Source: Pseudomonas sp. NFR16
GTDB lineage: Bacteria; Pseudomonadota; Gammaproteobacteria; Pseudomonadales; Pseudomonadaceae
Length of the DNA stretch: 64,000 nucleotides
Direction of reading: 5' to 3'
Assembly: GCF_900108875.1 (NCBI RefSeq)
Contig: NZ_FNYJ01000001.1
Span: 434,001-498,000 of the forward strand
Shown: positions 35,279 to 44,451 of the stretch, piece by piece
How the letters are laid out: each line of letters begins with the position of its first letter
Position numbering within the stretch: the stretch's first letter is position 1
Made by a program: the position numbers and the translations under genes
The notes under the pieces: model-generated
What the model was told of the DNA's origin: nothing
Database searches by the model: none
What the model saw: the letters and a program-made list of their open reading frames with translations, nothing else

Positions 35279-36759
35279 GTGTCCTCGTCCCGCAGCAGCG
35301 GATTGCTCTCGCCGAAATAATGAGGCACGCCGCGCAGTACGCCCTGGAACGCTTCCAGCGGTGCACCGATCTTCATACCGGAGCCGCTGATGCGGTATTC
35401 GCGAATGGTCGATTCATGGGTCCCCGTGCGCTTCTTGATGATGGAAATGGCTCGGCGCACCTTGCCCAATGCTTCGAAGTAACGCAACAGAATCACAGTG
35501 TCCGCCAGGTAGGTGATGTCCACCGGGGCGCGCATGTCGCCGACCAGGCCGTGTTGGGCCACGGTCATGAACGTGGAAGCGCCCTGACGGTTCAGGTAGA
35601 GCAGCAACTCGTGCATGTGCAGCACCAGCGCATTTTCTTCCGGCATCGCCGCCTGATAGCCGTTGAGGCTGTCGATGACCACGGTACGGATCTGTTTTTC
35701 ATCGACACTGCGGCGTACCCGGTGAGAGAACTCACCCGGTGACAGTTCAGCCGCGTCGACCTGTTCGATCAGCAGATTGCCGGTCGCTTGCAAGGCATAC
35801 AGATCGATGCCGACCTTTTTCATGCGCTCGAACAGCAGGCCCATTTCTTCATCGAAAATGAACAGGCCGACGCGCTCGCCGCGCATCACTGCAGAGGCTG
35901 CAAAAACCAGGGATATGAGAGACTTGCCGGTGCCGGCCGGGCCCAGGATCAGCGTACTCGAGCCGCTGTCGATGCCCCCGCCCAGCAGATCGTCCAGCTC
36001 CTGGATGCCACTGCTGATCGGCTGGCTGCCACGGGTCTTGCGGTGCTCGGCCGCGATCAGGCGCGGGAACACGTGGACGCCGTCAGCCAGGATGGTGAAG
36101 TCATGGTAGCCGCCGCGGTATTTCTGCCCGCGGTACTTCACGACGCGCAGACGACGACGCTCGGCGCCGTAGGACGGCGTGAGCTCTTCCAGGCGAATCA
36201 CGCCGTGGGCGACGCTGTGAACGGTCTTGTCCAGCGACTCGGTGGTCAGATCGTCGAGCAGCACCACCGTTGCGTCGTAGCGCGCGAAGTAATGCTTGAT
36301 CGCCAGAATCTGCCGGCGATAGCGCAAGGAACTCTGCGCCAGCAGGCGGATTTCCGAGAGGCTATCGATGATCACCCGGGAAGGACGGACCTTTCCGACC
36401 ACTTCGAAAATCTGCTTGGTTGCTTCACCCAGCTCAAGGTCCGAGGAGTACAGCAGGCTTTGCTGGTGCTCGGCATTGAGCAGGTCTTCAGGCGGCGTCA
36501 GCTCAAACACGACGATCTGCTCATCCAGCTCCCAGCCATGGGACAGGGCGCCTTCGCGCAGCTCGCGTTCGGTTTCAGACAAGGTGATATACAGACAGCG
36601 TTCACCCGCCGCCGCGCCAGCCAGCAGAAACTGCAGCGCAACGGTGGTCTTGCCGGTTCCGGGTTCTCCTTCCAGAAGAAATACATGACTGCGCGAAAGA
36701 CCACCCGCAAGGATGTCGTCCAGGCCCACGATGCCGGTTGCCGCTTTTGATGTAGTCAA
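35275..36759 (-). CDS. KaiC-like double RecA-fold ATPase
   Basis: Two KaiC domains in tandem. The first Walker A is GEPGTGKTT (residues 31-39), the second GPAGTGKS (about 273-280). Each domain has its Walker B region (VIIDSLSEIRLL; TVVIDSLNGYQA). The C-terminal part has EYRISGSGMKIG. KaiC-family ATPases hydrolyse ATP and in cyanobacteria autophosphorylate; here a signalling ATPase working with the coupled hybrid kinase is likely. The frame is open up to 37044. I prefer the TTG at 36759, since GAGG sits seven bases before it and KaiC-like proteins start at this point; ATGs at 36804/36807 are alternatives. Confidence 0.85.
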   Translation of the reverse strand: MTTSKAATGIVGLDDILAGGLSRSHVFLLEGEPGTGKTTVALQFLLAGAAAGERCLYITLSETERELREGALSHGWELDEQIVVFELTPPEDLLNAEHQQSLLYSSDLELGEATKQIFEVVGKVRPSRVIIDSLSEIRLLAQSSLRYRRQILAIKHYFARYDATVVLLDDLTTESLDKTVHSVAHGVIRLEELTPSYGAERRRLRVVKYRGQKYRGGYHDFTILADGVHVFPRLIAAEHRKTRGSQPISSGIQELDDLLGGGIDSGSSTLILGPAGTGKSLISLVFAASAVMRGERVGLFIFDEEMGLLFERMKKVGIDLYALQATGNLLIEQVDAAELSPGEFSHRVRRSVDEKQIRTVVIDSLNGYQAAMPEENALVLHMHELLLYLNRQGASTFMTVAQHGLVGDMRAPVDITYLADTVILLRYFEALGKVRRAISIIKKRTGTHESTIREYRISGSGMKIGAPLEAFQGVLRGVPHYFGESNPLLRDEDT

Positions 36760-37045
36760 GTATCGCCCTCTTGCGACCTGAGAAAGGGTCGAGCGCCGAT
36801 TCATCATCGCTCGCCCAGGCAGCGTTGATACCGGGATATTCCGGTTCTTTACCGCCAACACTCTGGACCGCCGGCATGACCGACCGTTCAGTTTTAAATG
36901 GCCGAATGCTGGCAGATCGAGGCAGCCGTGCTGCTTCGTTGTCCGGCAAATGGCGCAACCGTGGCCTGCGAGCGGCCCTGTCGGCTTGCTATAGTCGAGC
37001 GTCATGGATTCCCGCCCCGTCACTGCCCGATCAAGGATCATCATC

Positions 37046-37858
37046 GTGTCCGACTACAGCGCTTTCAAGGTCGAACTCAACGACCATATCGCTCATGTGC
37101 AAATCAATCGTCCAGAAAAGATCAACGCCATGAACGCGGCATTCTGGAGCGAGATTATCGATATTTTCCAGTGGGTTGAAGACACTGACGAGATTCGGGT
37201 AGTCGTGCTCAGTGGTGCGGGCAAGCATTTTTCATCGGGCATCGACTTGATGCTGCTGGCCTCGGTCGCCAACGAACTGGGCAAGGATGTCGGTCGCAAT
37301 GCGCGCCTGCTGCGTCGCAAGATCCTGCAGATGCAGGCGTCATTCAATGTGGTCGACCGCTGCAGCAAGCCGGTGCTGGCGGCAATTCAGGGCTATTGCA
37401 TCGGCGGCGCCATCGATCTGATCAGCGCCTGCGACATGCGCTATGCCGCCGACGATGCGCTGTTTTCCATCCGTGAAATCGACATGGGCATGGCCGCCGA
37501 TGTCGGGACCTTGCAGCGTCTGCCCCGCCTGATCGGCGACGGCATGATGCGCGAGATGGCCTATACCGGTCGTAACGTGGATGCAGCGGAAGCGCTGCGC
37601 ATCGGCCTGGTCAACCGCACGTTTGCCGACACCCCGCAGTTGCTCGAAGGGGTGTTCGCGGTCGCGCGGCAGATCGCTGCCAAATCGCCGATCGCCGTCG
37701 GTGGCAGCAAGCGAATGATCGGTTACATGCGCGATCACAGTGTCGATGATGGCCTGGAATACGTTGCCACCTGGAACGCTGCCATGTTGCAATCGGCGGA
37801 CCTGAAGCTGGCCATGGTCGCCCACATGGGCAAACAGAAGCCGGTTTTCGACAATTGA
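37046..37858 (+). CDS. Enoyl-CoA hydratase/isomerase family protein (dienoyl-CoA isomerase-like)
   Basis: Crotonase-fold enzyme of about 270 residues. The oxyanion-hole segments are HFSSGIDL and IQGYCIGGAIDLISACDMRYA; the acidic residues in SIREIDMGMAADVGTLQRLP match delta3,5-delta2,4-dienoyl-CoA isomerases rather than simple hydratases, and would let it act on odd-position double bonds in unsaturated fatty acid oxidation. The GTG at 37046 is preceded by AAGGA at good spacing and gives the start MSDYSAFKVEL; an upstream ATG at 37004 is possible. Followed 93 bp later by nudC. Confidence 0.85.
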   Translation: MSDYSAFKVELNDHIAHVQINRPEKINAMNAAFWSEIIDIFQWVEDTDEIRVVVLSGAGKHFSSGIDLMLLASVANELGKDVGRNARLLRRKILQMQASFNVVDRCSKPVLAAIQGYCIGGAIDLISACDMRYAADDALFSIREIDMGMAADVGTLQRLPRLIGDGMMREMAYTGRNVDAAEALRIGLVNRTFADTPQLLEGVFAVARQIAAKSPIAVGGSKRMIGYMRDHSVDDGLEYVATWNAAMLQSADLKLAMVAHMGKQKPVFDN

Positions 37859-37950
37859 CCGATGGTTGTGCATTCGCAGCGATCTGCCGTCTCTGAGCGC
37901 AGGGCCTGAGCCTTGCGCGGCGCAGGTCTGCTCACAAGAGGAGTAGCTTC

Positions 37951-38799
37951 ATGACGCGCCCCAGGCGTTGGACCACCGCAGTGCTTGATGTTCAGGCGCC
38001 TGGCGGTTGGGCCGTGGTCCACAGTGATCAGGGTTTCCTGCTTGACGATAACGGGGTGATGTTTCCCCGGGAATGGCTCAAGCGCCAGGACCTGCCGTTG
38101 ATCAGTGAGCACGGTATCGGCCATTTCGATGGCGAGCCGGTGTACGTGCAGGTGCTCAGGCATCCGGTAGAACTCGAAGGCATGCGCTGGCAGACGCTGC
38201 GCCAGTTCATGCTCGCCGATGATGCCGATATCTTCCAGTTACTCGGTTACGCCGCGCAGATCAGCACGTGGGCCCGTGAGCATCGATTCTGCGGGAATTG
38301 CGGGCAGCCGACGCAGCAAGTGCCGGGTGAGCGTGCGATGTACTGCAGCCATTGTGACCTGCGCGCCTATCCGCGGATTTCGCCGAGCATGATCGTGCTG
38401 ATCACCCGTGGTGATGAAGTGTTGCTGGCACGCTCGCCGCGCTTCGTCACGGGCGTCTACAGCACGCTGGCCGGGTTCGCCGAGCCGGGCGAGTCGGCGG
38501 AGGACTGCGTGCGTCGCGAGGTCATGGAAGAGGTGCAGATCAAGGTCCGCAACATCCAGTACAAGGGCAGTCAGTGCTGGCCGTTTCCGCATTCGATGAT
38601 GCTGGGTTTTCACGCTGAATACGAGAGTGGTGAGATCGTCCCTCAGGCCGACGAGATCGAAGATGCGCAATGGTTCAGCATCCACGACATGCCGCCGTTA
38701 CCGGCCAGTCGTTCCATTGCGCGCTACCTGATCGATCTCTACCTGGCGCAGCGCTCAGGCGCCCCCGAACCAGTGCTGCCAGGCCAGGCGGACAGTTAA
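37951..38799 (+). CDS. nudC: NAD+ diphosphatase / NAD-capped RNA decapping hydrolase NudC
   Basis: Nudix hydrolase of 282 residues that splits NAD(H) and removes NAD caps from RNA. The zinc ribbon is CGNCGQ and [18 protein letters not shown]; the Nudix box is [21 protein letters not shown] with the metal-binding glutamates; the NudC-specific [13 protein letters not shown] follows. AGGAG seven bases before the ATG supports the start. Its last 45 bases overlap the end of the convergent permease gene on the other strand. Confidence 0.95.
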   Translation: MTRPRRWTTAVLDVQAPGGWAVVHSDQGFLLDDNGVMFPREWLKRQDLPLISEHGIGHFDGEPVYVQVLRHPVELEGMRWQTLRQFMLADDADIFQLLGYAAQISTWAREHRFCGNCGQPTQQVPGERAMYCSHCDLRAYPRISPSMIVLITRGDEVLLARSPRFVTGVYSTLAGFAEPGESAEDCVRREVMEEVQIKVRNIQYKGSQCWPFPHSMMLGFHAEYESGEIVPQADEIEDAQWFSIHDMPPLPASRSIARYLIDLYLAQRSGAPEPVLPGQADS

Positions 38800-39534
38800 G
38801 CCGAGCACGACGGTGATGAACACAGGGCGGATGAATTTCGCACCGCCCTGGATCGCTGTCCTTGCGCCCAGAAATGCCCCGACCATCAGTGCCGAGCCCA
38901 TAGCCAGGCCGATGGCCCAATCCACAGACCCGTTGATCGCGAAGATGGTCAGCGCTGCGGCGTTGCTGACGAAGTTCATGCTGCGCGCCACGCCGCTGGC
39001 TTTGACCAGGTCGACCGGGTACATCAGCAGCGTGCTGACGGTCCAGAACGCGCCCGTGCCGGGACCTGCCACGCCGTCGTAAAACCCCAGTCCCAGCCCT
39101 TGCGGCAGTTGCCACTTGGTGCTGATCGGCGCGTCGCTGTCCAGCGGCGCCTTGGGTGTTCCGCCAAACAGCAGGTACACGCCACAGCCAAACACGATCA
39201 CCGGCAGCATCTGGTTGAGCAGCTCGGCCGGCAGGTAGTGCGCGACCACGGCGCCGATCAGCGAGCCGACAGCGGTGCCGAGCAACGCGCGCTTCCACTG
39301 TGCGGGATGAAACAGCTTGCGTCGGTAGAAGGTGAAACCTGCGGTGGCTGAGCCGAAGGTCGAGCTGAGTTTGTTGGTGCCCAGCACCAGATGCGGTGGC
39401 AGGCCGGCGGTGAGCAGGGCAGGCGTGGTCAACAACCCGCCGCCGCCAGCGATGGCATCGATGAAACCGGCTACGAAGGCGACAAGGGCGAGCACCACCA
39501 GCGTGGTGAGGTCTACGGTGAGTTCGAACGGCAT
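38755..39534 (-). CDS. TSUP/TauE-SafE family membrane permease
   Basis: 259-residue integral membrane protein with about eight hydrophobic segments in two similar halves. The family motif [12 protein letters not shown] is in the first half after [10 protein letters not shown], and [23 protein letters not shown] follows; the second half has [22 protein letters not shown] proteins export or import sulfite, sulfonates or related organic acids; the substrate here is not shown. The start at 39534 ([12 protein letters not shown]) removes a poorly conserved N-terminal extension of the open frame. Converges on and overlaps nudC. Confidence 0.88.
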   Translation of the reverse strand: MPFELTVDLTTLVVLALVAFVAGFIDAIAGGGGLLTTPALLTAGLPPHLVLGTNKLSSTFGSATAGFTFYRRKLFHPAQWKRALLGTAVGSLIGAVVAHYLPAELLNQMLPVIVFGCGVYLLFGGTPKAPLDSDAPISTKWQLPQGLGLGFYDGVAGPGTGAFWTVSTLLMYPVDLVKASGVARSMNFVSNAAALTIFAINGSVDWAIGLAMGSALMVGAFLGARTAIQGGAKFIRPVFITVVLGLTVRLAWQHWFGGA

Positions 39535-39730
39535 GACTGAGCTTACTTGGCAGACGGGCAGAATGGCTGCCCGGAAGCCCGGCATTCTACCCGTAAGCCA
39601 GCGCGTATTGCAGAGCGAATCCCGGTTTCAGGACGAACACGTTACGTGCGTGTGGCCACTCGTTCGCGAAAGGCGGTATTCGATGCACCTGCCTCGAGCC
39701 TCAGACTGACTCACTCTCGCATTCGCCGAT

Positions 39731-40870
39731 TCAGATGTCGGAAACCGTCACCCAGCGCATCTCGCTGGCGGCGATGCGGATGGCGGTTGCCAGCCTTTCT
39801 ATCTCGAGGGCTTCGGCAAAGTCCGGCCCTTCGTTTCCTTGCCCGCACAGCGCCTGAATCAGGGCATGCACCTCCAGCGTTTTCAGTTCGTTGTAGCCCA
39901 ACTGATGGCCTGGCGCCGGACAGAATGCCGCATAGCCGGGCTGCGTCGGGCCGGCGAGAAGCCGTTGAAAACCGTCGCGTCCCGGCGCGCCCGGACGGTA
40001 GATCCGCAGCTCGTTCAGGCGCTCCTGATCGAATGCCAGCGTGCCTTGGGTCCCGGTAATTTCGAAACTCAGGTGATTCTTGTAACCGTGCTTGAGCCAG
40101 CTGCTGGCAAAGGTGCCTCGCGCGCCGTTGGCAAAGCGCAGCAGCGCGTAGGTGTGGTCGTCGATGGCGATCGGGCGCTGTTCCTGGCCGCCTCGCGTGG
40201 TGGGGCGCTGGCCATGGACAGTCTGTGAGTCGGCGCAGACCGCTTCGATGTCACCGAGCAGGTAGCGCGCCATGGCCAGCAAGTGGCTGCCCAGATCGGC
40301 CAGCGCGCCGCCGGCATGCGCCTGTTCGCATCGCCATGACCAGGGCGATTGGGGGTCGCCCATGAAATCTTCGCTGAATTCGCCTTGAAAACTGATGATG
40401 TGGCCCAACTCGCCATCTTCGATCATCTGGCGGGCCAGACCGATCATGGGATTGTGCTGATAGTTGTAGCCGACGCGGGTCACCACCCCGGCCGACTGCG
40501 CCGCGCGGTGCATCTGCCGGGCTTGCTCGAGGCTCACGGCCAGAGGCTTTTCGCAATACACCGCTTTACCTGCGTCAAGGGCGGCCATCGCCATGGGGAA
40601 GTGCAAATGGTTGGGCGTGGTGATTGCCACCAGTTGCACGCTCGGATCGCTGATGAGTTGCTGCCAGTCGGCATGGCTGTGATCAAATCCCCACGACTGT
40701 GCGCAGTGTTCGGCGCGCGCGGCGTCGGCATCGGCCAGTGCGGCAAGTTTGAGGTTGAAGGGCAGTTCGAAGGTGGTGCGGGCATTGTGAAAGGCCAGTG
40801 CATGGGCACGGCCCATGAACCCGGTGCCGATCAGGCCGACCCCCAGATTTGGAAGCGATGATTCGCGCAT
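39731..40870 (-). CDS. Gfo/Idh/MocA-family oxidoreductase
   Basis: 379-residue NAD(P)-dependent dehydrogenase, usually acting on sugars or inositols. The Rossmann motif is GLIGTGFMGRAHALAF; the catalytic-type CEKPLAVSLEQA lies near residue 95; the C-terminal half has the family beta-sheet domain with GGALADLGSHLLAMARYL. AGGG eight bases before the ATG at 40870 fixes the start seven codons inside the open frame. It stands alone, 170-200 bp from either neighbour, so the pathway is not shown; an inositol or sugar role is only a family guess. Confidence 0.88.
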   Translation of the reverse strand: MRESSLPNLGVGLIGTGFMGRAHALAFHNARTTFELPFNLKLAALADADAARAEHCAQSWGFDHSHADWQQLISDPSVQLVAITTPNHLHFPMAMAALDAGKAVYCEKPLAVSLEQARQMHRAAQSAGVVTRVGYNYQHNPMIGLARQMIEDGELGHIISFQGEFSEDFMGDPQSPWSWRCEQAHAGGALADLGSHLLAMARYLLGDIEAVCADSQTVHGQRPTTRGGQEQRPIAIDDHTYALLRFANGARGTFASSWLKHGYKNHLSFEITGTQGTLAFDQERLNELRIYRPGAPGRDGFQRLLAGPTQPGYAAFCPAPGHQLGYNELKTLEVHALIQALCGQGNEGPDFAEALEIERLATAIRIAASEMRWVTVSDI

Positions 40871-41064
40871 AACAGCGACCCTTGATGGCATGTTGTTGTG
40901 CGGAAAATGTATTCGCCCGTGAGGGTGAATGGAATCTTTATTCCATCAAAAAGGCCTCAGATTCGCCTCACTGCAAAGCGGCTTGCAATTGAGCAGGCTT
41001 GAAAAATCGGTGGAAGTAAGCGCGCTCACTCCCACAGCGAATCGTCAGCGCTGTCACATTGCGT

Positions 41065-41832
41065 TCAGGACAGGAAACCGCCATCCACGTTCAGTGCCAC
41101 GCCGGTGGTGTAGCTCGACGCATCGCTGGCCAGATACAGCACCGCGCCGGCCATCTCGCTCGGGTCGGCGACGCGCTTGAGGGGAATCTGGGCCAGCGCA
41201 GTGTTGAGGATCTTCTCGTTGCTGACCAGCGCGGAGGCGAACTTGGTGTCCGTGAGGCCCGGCAGCAGGGCATTGCAGCGGATGCCGAACGACGCGCATT
41301 CCTTGGCGAATACCTTGGTCATGTTGATCACGGCGGCCTTGGTCACCGAGTAGATGCCCTGAAATACGCCAGGGGAAACGCCGTTGATCGACGCCACGTT
41401 AATGATGCTGCCGCCGCCGTGTTCGCGCATCAGCTTGCCGGCTTCCACCGACATGAAGAAGTAGCCGCGGATGTTGACGTCGACAGTCTTCTGAAAGGCG
41501 CCCAGGTCAGTGTCCAGCACGTTGCAGAACTGCGGATTGGTCGCGGCGTTGTTGACCAGAATGTCGAGGCGTCCGAACTGTTCCTTGATCTGCGCGAAAA
41601 CCGCAGTGATCTGCTCCATCTCGCCGATATGGCAGGTAATCGGCGTCGCCTTGCCACCTTCGGCGATGATGGCATCGGCGACCTGCTGACAGCCTTCGAT
41701 CTTGCGGCTGGAGACGATGACGTGGGCGCCTTGCTGCGCGAGCAGTCTGGCAATGGCCTCGCCGATGCCGCGGCTGGCGCCGGAGACGAAGGCGATCTTG
41801 CCGTCGAGGTCGAACAGTTGAGTCTTGGACAT
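41065..41832 (-). CDS. Short-chain dehydrogenase/reductase
   Basis: 255-residue classical SDR. Cofactor motif SGASRGIGEAIARLL, structural NNAATN, catalytic Ser in INVASINGVSPG and YSVTK with the Tyr/Lys pair; the end ASSYTTGVALNVDGG is typical. FabG-like by length but unlikely to be the essential FabG, since it follows the acyl-CoA-related phosphotransferase gene by 30 bp in one unit. A role in acyl-CoA or secondary alcohol oxidation is inferred from context. AGGA at seven bases sets the start at 41832. Confidence 0.9.
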   Translation of the reverse strand: MSKTQLFDLDGKIAFVSGASRGIGEAIARLLAQQGAHVIVSSRKIEGCQQVADAIIAEGGKATPITCHIGEMEQITAVFAQIKEQFGRLDILVNNAATNPQFCNVLDTDLGAFQKTVDVNIRGYFFMSVEAGKLMREHGGGSIINVASINGVSPGVFQGIYSVTKAAVINMTKVFAKECASFGIRCNALLPGLTDTKFASALVSNEKILNTALAQIPLKRVADPSEMAGAVLYLASDASSYTTGVALNVDGGFLS

Positions 41833-41862
41833 GGTGTCTTCCTTATCGAGTCGCAAACGGAA

Positions 41863-42930
41863 TCAGAGGCTGGAACGGTCGATCACTTGCAGCGCCATGC
41901 GTTCCAGCAGCGTGTTCATGTGGATGAACTGAGCGAACCGCTTGTCCTGGGTCTGGCCATGGAAAAATCGGTAGTAGATCTGCTGAACGATACCGGCCAG
42001 ACGGAACAGCCCGTAGGTGTAGTAAAAGTCGAAATTGTCGATGCGCATGCCCGAGCGCTCGGCGTAATAGGCCACGAAGCCGGCACGGGTCAACATGCCC
42101 GGCGCGTGACTGGGCTGGCGCCGCATCAGTTGCACGGGCGCTGGGTCATCGGCCTGAATCCAGTACGCCAGGCTGTTGCCCAGATCCATCAGCGGATCGC
42201 CCAGCGTGGTCAGCTCCCAGTCCAGCACGCCGATGATCTGCATCGGGTTGCCGGGGTCGAGGATGACGTTGTCGAAGCGATAGTCGTTGTGCACAAGACT
42301 TGAGTCGGGATGATCGGCGGGCTTTTTGTCGTCCAGCCAGCGCGCCACCTTCTCCCAGCTTGGTGCATCCGCTGTGCGCGCTTTGTCATAACGCTCGGTC
42401 CAGCCACGGATCTGCCGCTCGACATAGCCCTGCGGCTTGCCGAGATCGCCCAGGCCGCAGGCGTTGTAGTCGACCTGATGCAGATCGACCAGCTTGTCGA
42501 TGAAGCTTTTGCACAGCGCTTCAGTCTGGCTGGCGTCAAGGTTGAGTTCGCCAGGAAGCTCCGAGCGCAGGATGATGCCTTCGACGCGCTCCATGACATA
42601 GAACTCGGCACCGATCACCGAGTCGTCGGTGCAATGCACGTAGGCTTTGGGGCAGTAAGGGAAGGCATCGCGCAGCTGGTTGAGGATCCGGAATTCGCGA
42701 CCCATGTCGTGGGCGCTTTTGGCCTTGTGGCCAAACGGCGGGCGACGGAGGACGAACTCCCGCTCCGGGTATTTCAACAGGTAAGTCAGATTGGAAGCGC
42801 CGCCGGGAAACTGGCTGATCTGCGCGCTGCCCGTCAGGCCGGGAATGTGCGATTTGAGGTAAGGGTCGATCAGGGCAGCATCCAGCTCTTCGCCGGATCG
42901 AACCTGAGTGGACTGGTCAGTTAGCGCCAT
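41863..42930 (-). CDS. Phosphotransferase-family protein (ACAD10-like kinase domain)
   Basis: 355-residue protein kinase-like fold of the APH/choline-kinase superfamily. The nucleotide-binding start is FPGGASNLTYLLKYPEREFVLRRPP; the catalytic loop is LVHNDYRFDNVILDP and the metal site VLDWELTTLGDPLMDLG. Members next to SDR and acyl-CoA genes are related to the N-terminal part of ACAD10/11, which phosphorylate hydroxyacyl-CoA during 4-hydroxy fatty acid breakdown; antibiotic resistance is unlikely. AGGGATAAGC precedes the ATG. Upstream lies a terminator, so it starts its own unit with the SDR. Confidence 0.85.
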   Translation of the reverse strand: MALTDQSTQVRSGEELDAALIDPYLKSHIPGLTGSAQISQFPGGASNLTYLLKYPEREFVLRRPPFGHKAKSAHDMGREFRILNQLRDAFPYCPKAYVHCTDDSVIGAEFYVMERVEGIILRSELPGELNLDASQTEALCKSFIDKLVDLHQVDYNACGLGDLGKPQGYVERQIRGWTERYDKARTADAPSWEKVARWLDDKKPADHPDSSLVHNDYRFDNVILDPGNPMQIIGVLDWELTTLGDPLMDLGNSLAYWIQADDPAPVQLMRRQPSHAPGMLTRAGFVAYYAERSGMRIDNFDFYYTYGLFRLAGIVQQIYYRFFHGQTQDKRFAQFIHMNTLLERMALQVIDRSSL

Positions 42931-43082
42931 GCTTATCCCTGCTGTTTATTCTGGAAGGCGATGATCATTGACTAATCTAATGCGCGCCGTGCGCCTCGAA
43001 CAAGCCGGACGCGGCCTTATTGGTGAGCGTGTTACAGGCTGATCAGTGGCCTTGATCAACGTCGCGCACAAATCCCGGCGCA

Positions 43083-43112
43083 TAAAAAAACCGAAGCGGC
43101 AACGCTTCGGTT
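43083..43112 (-). terminator. Rho-independent terminator after the SCP2 gene
   Basis: Read leftward, AACCGAAGCG pairs with CGCTTCGGTT across a short loop, followed by a run of T (seven A on the given strand). It ends the leftward histidine phosphatase-SCP2 unit, 45 bp after the SCP2 stop. Confidence 0.9.
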
Positions 43113-43156
43113 CAGTGGGCAAAAGCGCGGTCCGGGCGGGAGCGCGCTCATTGCAC

Positions 43157-43471
43157 TTACGATGGAAACAGTTCGCTCAGTTTCATCGCCAGCATCATGT
43201 CGCCTTCGGCGCGCAGCTTGCCGGCCATGAACGCCTGCATGCCGTCGGTCTCGCCGCTGACGATGCCTTGCAGGGTTTCGCCATCCATGACCAGGGTCAC
43301 TTGTGCGTCAGGGTTTTCGCCTTCCTGCAGTTCGCAGGTCTTGTCTTTGACGACCAGCGAGAAGTTTTTGGTTTCGTCGATACGGAAACCGAAAACCAGG
43401 TCCAGGCCCGCAGCGGCATCCGGGTTGAACTTGGCTTTCATGGCTTGTACGGCGTCGGCTACGGAGGTCAT
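43157..43471 (-). CDS. SCP2 sterol/lipid-binding domain protein
   Basis: 104-residue single-domain SCP2 protein, a small carrier fold that binds fatty acyl-CoA and other lipids. The pattern MKAKFNPDAAAGLDLVFGFRI and the conserved core DAQVTLVMDGETLQGIVSGETDGMQAFMAGKLRAEGDM match bacterial SCP2 proteins. No signal peptide or membrane helix. AAGGA seven bases before 43471 sets the start 11 codons inside the open frame. It lies 56 bp after the histidine phosphatase gene and may feed the phosphotransferase and SDR enzymes encoded next. Confidence 0.9.
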   Translation of the reverse strand: MTSVADAVQAMKAKFNPDAAAGLDLVFGFRIDETKNFSLVVKDKTCELQEGENPDAQVTLVMDGETLQGIVSGETDGMQAFMAGKLRAEGDMMLAMKLSELFPS

Positions 43472-43527
43472 GGTGTCATCCTTTGTTTGTGTGATTGCTG
43501 GCACCTTGCGGGTGCGATAGGCCGGGC

Positions 43528-44238
43528 TCAGCGGTAGGTGATGAGCTCCGGCGCCTTCATCAGTTGCAAATGCGCGTGACTGTTGAAGGAAGCCAGGGTC
43601 ACCTCGCGACCGCGAAACCGGAGCTGGTTGAGCGAGGTGTTGACGATTTGCCAGTTGAGCTCGAATGCCTGGGTTGCGGGCATCCGGGTGATCAGGTGGA
43701 GCAGGGCGGTGATGGTTCCGCCTGAGGTAAAAACGGCGATGCGGTCGTTGGCGGCGGCGCTGTCGAGAATGCTATCAAGGCCACTGCGGACCTGGGCGAC
43801 GAAGGCCAGCCAGCTCTGCAGGGCAGGCGTGTCGTGTTCGCCGCCCAGCCAGCGGCCGATGATCAGTGCGAACAGGCGCTGGAATTCGGCGCGGTTGTGC
43901 GCGGCGTTACGCATGACCTCCAGTGCCTCGGGTTCGTCCGGCAGCATCGCTGGCAAGAGCGCACGAATCACGCCTTCAGCGTCGAATTCATTGAACGCAG
44001 GGTCGATTTCCAGAGCGGGGATTTCAAGGCCCGCGGCATTGAGCTGGGCGAGGGCGGTTTCGGCCGTGTGGCGCTGACGAAACAGGCTTCCTGACACGCA
44101 GCGATCGAATTTTAGCCCCAGCTGCGCCAGATGCGCGCCGAGGATTTCGGCCTGGCGATAACCTGTGGGCGACAAGACGTCGTAATCGTCTGCACCAAAG
44201 GAGGCCTGGCCATGTCGTATCAGATAGATGCTGCCCAC
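43528..44238 (-). CDS. Histidine phosphatase (phosphoglycerate mutase-like) family protein
   Basis: 236-residue cytosolic phosphatase. The catalytic His is in LIRHGQASFG, the partner Arg and His are in FRQRHTAETAL and VFTSGGTI (where the usual His is less clear). The start is a GTG. First gene of a leftward pair with SCP2, followed by the phosphotransferase and SDR beyond a terminator. Together these suggest removal of phosphate in an acyl-CoA route in which a hydroxyl is phosphorylated and eliminated, but this is inference from neighbours only. Confidence 0.83.
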   Translation of the reverse strand: MGSIYLIRHGQASFGADDYDVLSPTGYRQAEILGAHLAQLGLKFDRCVSGSLFRQRHTAETALAQLNAAGLEIPALEIDPAFNEFDAEGVIRALLPAMLPDEPEALEVMRNAAHNRAEFQRLFALIIGRWLGGEHDTPALQSWLAFVAQVRSGLDSILDSAAANDRIAVFTSGGTITALLHLITRMPATQAFELNWQIVNTSLNQLRFRGREVTLASFNSHAHLQLMKAPELITYR

Positions 44239-44451
44239 GTCCGCGTCATCCCGGTACGTTGAAAGTGTTGGGAGGTTATGAGGAGGCCGCGGGGTCTGTC
44301 AATGAAAAAACATACGCTTGTTTGAATTGGTCGTTCGCCGGCGGTTTGCCTCGTGTCGCTGGCTCGGCGCGGGGCGCGCCGGTATGCTTGATCCGTTCGC
44401 GATCTGTACGGACCTTACATAAAGGTTCTGACGTGTAGGTAAGGAGTTTCT

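Noticed and set aside
41863..42930. Aminoglycoside resistance gene
   Set aside because: Although in the APH superfamily, the motifs and SDR neighbour fit the ACAD10-like metabolic group.
43040..43065. TTGATCAA resembling an Anr/FNR half-palindrome
   Set aside because: The consensus needs TTGAT-N4-ATCAA; here the arms abut with no spacer.
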